DNA from: Pseudobdellovibrionaceae bacterium | Lineage (GTDB): Bacteria; Bdellovibrionota; Bdellovibrionia; Bdellovibrionales; JAMPXM01 | Length of the DNA: 37,444 bases | Reading direction: 5' to 3' | NCBI GenBank assembly: GCA_947462815.1 | Contig: CANHQR010000035.1 | Span: forward strand, 1 to 37,444 | Shown: one piece after another, positions 34,903 to 37,444 of the stretch | How the letters are laid out: each line of letters begins with the position of its first letter | Position numbering within the stretch: the stretch's first letter is position 1 | Translations under genes and position numbers: made by a program | The notes under the pieces: model-generated | Told to the model about the DNA's origin: nothing | The model's input: the letters and a program-made list of their open reading frames with translations, nothing else | Databases searched by the model: none

Positions 34903-35283
34903 CTCGGTCTTCACAGGGGCCGAAAGCGGCCCTGCTCGGTGACCATTTTGGGCCGAGGCACCGTAGATTTTCTCTACTCGAAGCTCGGAAATTCGCTCTA
35001 TTCCATTGGAAAGCGTTCGACCACTTGACCCATCGCCTATGGATTGCGTTCCGCGCCCGGGTCTCGCTCCTCCCCTACCGACATCGAATTTGCAGCCACT
35101 TTGAGGCGGATTTGCATATTGAGAGCGTCGACGTCGTTGAACAGCGACCGAACCGCCTGCTCCCCACATGTAAAGGTAGGCTGCATGCGATTTGCGAAGA
35201 TCACTTCAATTCAGCTCCCTCAGGCCTCGAAACAGACCGCGATCGGGGTCCTTACCGCTCAACTGGGAGGGGCTTCGATCCGA
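34903..35283. other. Intergenic stretch before the beta-propeller gene, with a GC-rich hairpin
   Basis: At 34914-34934 CAGGGGCCG and CGGCCCTG pair over 8 bp with one bulged G and an AAAG loop, 12 nt after the regulator stop. It looks like a terminator stem but only a weak TTTT occurs 13 nt later. The rest, to 35283, should contain the promoter of the propeller gene; an in-frame ATG at 35185 with AAAGGTAGG upstream is an alternative start. I see no other gene here. Confidence 0.4.
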
Positions 35284-36648
35284 ATGTTGAGAGCGAGCAC
35301 GATATTCATCACAGGCGTTATGACCCTCGCCCATTCTTTTATTCTCTCTTCGGCTCAGCCAGCCAGCGCTCAAGCGAACTCCAATGACTACCTCACGATG
35401 GAGAGCATCGCCCGAATTCGCAACTTTGCGATTTCGGAAAACAACGGCACAGCCCAACCTTTGCCGATCGATATCGTGGATCGCGAGATTTATAGCCCCA
35501 AAAGTGCGCGCTTTTCCGCGGATGGCTCCAAACTTTATATCAACTCACTCGAAGGCGGAATCACAGTGGTGTACTCTTGGCCGAACCTTCGCAAACTGAG
35601 ATCGATTTCTCATCGTTTCACGGAGCGCCACCAAGATCTATTTCGCAATGAAACGGAAATCTTCGACAACCCTTACTTCACACAATCGCAGAGTGGAAAC
35701 CCGAACCACTTTCTCGGTAAACCCGTCGAGAGCGAACTCTCGCACTCCGGCCGCTGGCTATGGGTTCCTTACTATCGAAGAAGCTTCGACGCTTCTGCGC
35801 AGTCACCCTCGGCCGTCGCAATCATCGACACACAAAATGATCGCATCGTGCGCGTGATGCCAACGGGGCCGATTCCTAAGTACGTCGCCGCCTCACCCGA
35901 CGGTCGCTACGTCGCGATCACTCATTGGGGGAACAACACCATCGGCTTGATCGATACGTCTTCAGGAGACCCTTCGAAGTTCACCTACGTTGAAGAACTC
36001 GTCGTGGAACAAAAGCTCGACCAGAGCGATCTCGGCGGCACGGATCGAGACCGAACCTGCGGATTTTGCTTACGCGGAACCGTGTTCACCGAAGACTCCA
36101 AGCATCTGCTTGTCGCTCGTATGGGCGGCGGTGGTGTGGCCGGCTTTGACGTCGACGCGCGAAAATACCTCGGCACGGTCACAAACATCGCTTCGACGCC
36201 CCGTCACCTCGAGATCTCGCCTGACGGCTCGACCGTTTTCGCTTCGTCCAACGTCTCGGGAACCGTCAGCAAAGTGAGCACGCAACCCTTACTCCGCGCA
36301 TTGATCGAAGCCAATGGACGCCGGGTCGCCGGGCCTCGTTGGGCAAGCCTGCGACTGGGACGCGGGGCTCGCACAATCGGCCTTGATCCCACAGGCCAAG
36401 TGGTGTTCGCCGCCATGAACGGTGACTCGGAGTTAGTCGCTGTCGACACACAAAGCCTTCGTGAAATTTCCCGCATCGCGGTTGATCCCTACGCTGTTGG
36501 ACTCGCGATCGCGCCCGACGGTTCAGCCGCAGTTGTGACATCACAAGGCGCCGGAGGCCGCGGCGGTAACGCCGTCAACATCATTATGCTCCGCTGGGGA
36601 GATGCCTTCTTCAATCGCGGTGGACCGCTGCCGAGCGCGCCTCGCTGA
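35284..36648 (+). CDS. Secreted YVTN-type beta-propeller protein
   Basis: A 454-residue protein if it starts at ATG 35284, which has GGGAGGGG 11 nt upstream and gives a clean signal peptide (hydrophobic 5-22, cleavage near A-S-A-Q-A31). An ATG at 35185 would add 33 residues that bury this signal. The mature part shows repeated blades of the YVTN/lactonase-like family: KSARFSADGSKLYINSLEG, AIIDTQNDRIVRVMPTGPIP, YVAASPDGRYVAITHWGNNTIGLID, HLEISPDGSTVFASSNVSGTVSKV, TIGLDPTGQVVFAAMNGDSELVAVD. Seven blades are plausible. A C-G-F-C motif (TCGFCLRG) lies in the middle with no histidine after it, so it is not a haem site. These propellers are periplasmic or surface binding scaffolds; a ligand cannot be named. 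Confidence 0.85.
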   Translation: MLRASTIFITGVMTLAHSFILSSAQPASAQANSNDYLTMESIARIRNFAISENNGTAQPLPIDIVDREIYSPKSARFSADGSKLYINSLEGGITVVYSWPNLRKLRSISHRFTERHQDLFRNETEIFDNPYFTQSQSGNPNHFLGKPVESELSHSGRWLWVPYYRRSFDASAQSPSAVAIIDTQNDRIVRVMPTGPIPKYVAASPDGRYVAITHWGNNTIGLIDTSSGDPSKFTYVEELVVEQKLDQSDLGGTDRDRTCGFCLRGTVFTEDSKHLLVARMGGGGVAGFDVDARKYLGTVTNIASTPRHLEISPDGSTVFASSNVSGTVSKVSTQPLLRALIEANGRRVAGPRWASLRLGRGARTIGLDPTGQVVFAAMNGDSELVAVDTQSLREISRIAVDPYAVGLAIAPDGSAAVVTSQGAGGRGGNAVNIIMLRWGDAFFNRGGPLPSAPR

Positions 36649-36658
36649 GGCGTGCTCT

Positions 36659-37444
36659 CTAATCTCGAGCTTTCCCGATGAGAGATCGCGCGGCCTCAAA
36701 GACCGCGAGGGGCCTCACGTTCTTCATGCAGGCATGCGTACGAATCGGGCATTGTTGCGAACCATGTTTTCCGCAGGGACGACAAGCCATGCGCTGTGGT
36801 CCACGACCTTCCTCCACAACACGAGCGCGATTCGACCAGGGCCGATAACCGAATTCCAATACGGTTGGTCCAAATATGCTGACGACAGGCGTGTCCGACA
36901 GACAAGCCAAGTGCTGTGCACCCGAGTCGTTTCCCACCACAACTTTGGACTCCGCCATCAGCTCTGCTGTTTGCCATATGCTGAGCTGACCGGCGACCAC
37001 GCGTCCGCCAGCGCGTGCCGCCAAGCTCGAGCAAAGTTCGGCCTCATCTCGCGCGCCCGACCAGACGATTTCGTCCACAAGTTTGTTTTCACGAAGCGAA
37101 CGTGCCAACTCGACGAATCCCTCTTCGGTCCAGCGTTTGGTCGCCCAGACACTTCCAGGTGCGATCACGGCCCGCGAGCTACGAGTCCGATTCGACAATT
37201 CCGCCACGCGAAGAGAAGCCCATTCAGGCACCTTCGCAAGCTCGCCATTCGCCAACACCCCGCCGTTCGCCGTCGCCATCTCGCGGTGCCAATGCTTCAA
37301 ACGGTCCTTCCAAATCGGAGAACCACTCCTGAGTGCAAGCGCACGCAGCGCCTCAGGCCATTCGGTAGGTCGATCAAAAGACTCATCCCAAAACAAGGAA
37401 CTCCACCACTTTCGGTAACCGACCTTTTTGTCGGCTTGGAGCGA
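36659..37444 (-). CDS. GT9 family LPS heptosyltransferase (WaaF-like), C-terminal part
   Basis: The frame runs open from the stop at 36659-36661 to the window edge (about 261 residues; the ADKKVGYRKW segment is visible at the edge), so the N-terminal domain lies outside. The C-terminal GT9 domain is clear. A-P-G-S-V-W-A-T-K-R-W is followed by GFVELARSL, then V-V-G-N-D-S-G-A-Q-H-L-A (the nucleotide-sugar-binding signature), TPVVSIFGPT and a cysteine cluster CRPCGKHGSQQCP...CM as in heptosyltransferase II. The enzyme adds heptose from ADP-heptose to the LPS inner core at the cytoplasmic face of the inner membrane. WaaF is the most likely type, but the missing half prevents certainty. Convergent with the propeller gene, 10 bp between the stops. 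Confidence 0.88.
   Translation of the reverse strand, partial: SLQADKKVGYRKWWSSLFWDESFDRPTEWPEALRALALRSGSPIWKDRLKHWHREMATANGGVLANGELAKVPEWASLRVAELSNRTRSSRAVIAPGSVWATKRWTEEGFVELARSLRENKLVDEIVWSGARDEAELCSSLAARAGGRVVAGQLSIWQTAELMAESKVVVGNDSGAQHLACLSDTPVVSIFGPTVLEFGYRPWSNRARVVEEGRGPQRMACRPCGKHGSQQCPIRTHACMKNVRPLAVFEAARSLIGKARD

Noticed and set aside
34569-35387. 272-codon plus frame overlapping the NtrC-type regulator and the propeller
   Set aside because: Out-of-frame shadow of two well-supported genes; Arg/His/Ser-rich with no domain.

Overview
The window looks like chromosomal DNA from a Gram-negative bacterium with a double membrane, most likely a member of the Bdellovibrionota/Oligoflexia or a related 'deltaproteobacterial' lineage. 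The basis is: a block of pilB, pilT, pilC, pilS and pilR in one direction; many large secreted or lipid-anchored proteins of unknown family; two NtrC-type sigma-54 regulators; an LPS heptosyltransferase; and a tRNA gene with an encoded CCA. This placement is an inference from gene content and style; no 16S gene is present. I see no phage, insertion sequence, CRISPR array or rRNA.

Layout. Positions 1-1670 hold the end of an Hsp20-like gene, a small unknown gene and a small lipoprotein metzincin protease. A 1 kb stretch without a convincing gene (1671-2741) follows, with short tandem duplications. An orphan OmpR-type response regulator (2742-3581, minus) is divergent from a tightly packed four-gene operon (3847-15865, plus). 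That operon encodes a 1215-residue met-zincin protease with a lipoprotein-like signal, a 1157-residue lipoprotein-like protein (A), a 453-residue secreted protein with an outer-membrane beta-barrel-like C-terminus, and a 1173-residue lipoprotein-like protein (B) that is a paralogue of A. The divergent promoter region contains a run of 11 G. A tRNA-Arg(CCT) and murJ follow on the plus strand.

From 18123 to 31329 all genes are on the minus strand. In order of transcription they are ribF, an orphan shikimate-dehydrogenase-like protein (4-nt overlap with ribF), pilB, pilT, pilC, pilS, pilR, a membrane protein with two cyclic-nucleotide-binding domains and a possible dead M50-protease core, and a secreted trypsin-like serine protease. 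The pil genes supply the extension motor, retraction motor, platform protein and two-component control of type IV pili. The pilin, prepilin peptidase and secretin genes are not in the window.

From 31405 the plus strand carries a CHASE2 sensor histidine kinase followed by an NtrC-type response regulator, almost certainly a pair, and then a secreted YVTN-type beta-propeller. The right edge cuts a GT9 heptosyltransferase on the minus strand.

The best candidate for an undescribed system is the 3847-15865 operon: a surface protease plus two homologous giant lipoproteins on either side of a barrel-like protein, translationally coupled and placed next to an orphan response regulator. The sequence supports a secreted cell-envelope assembly, but its job cannot be read from it.
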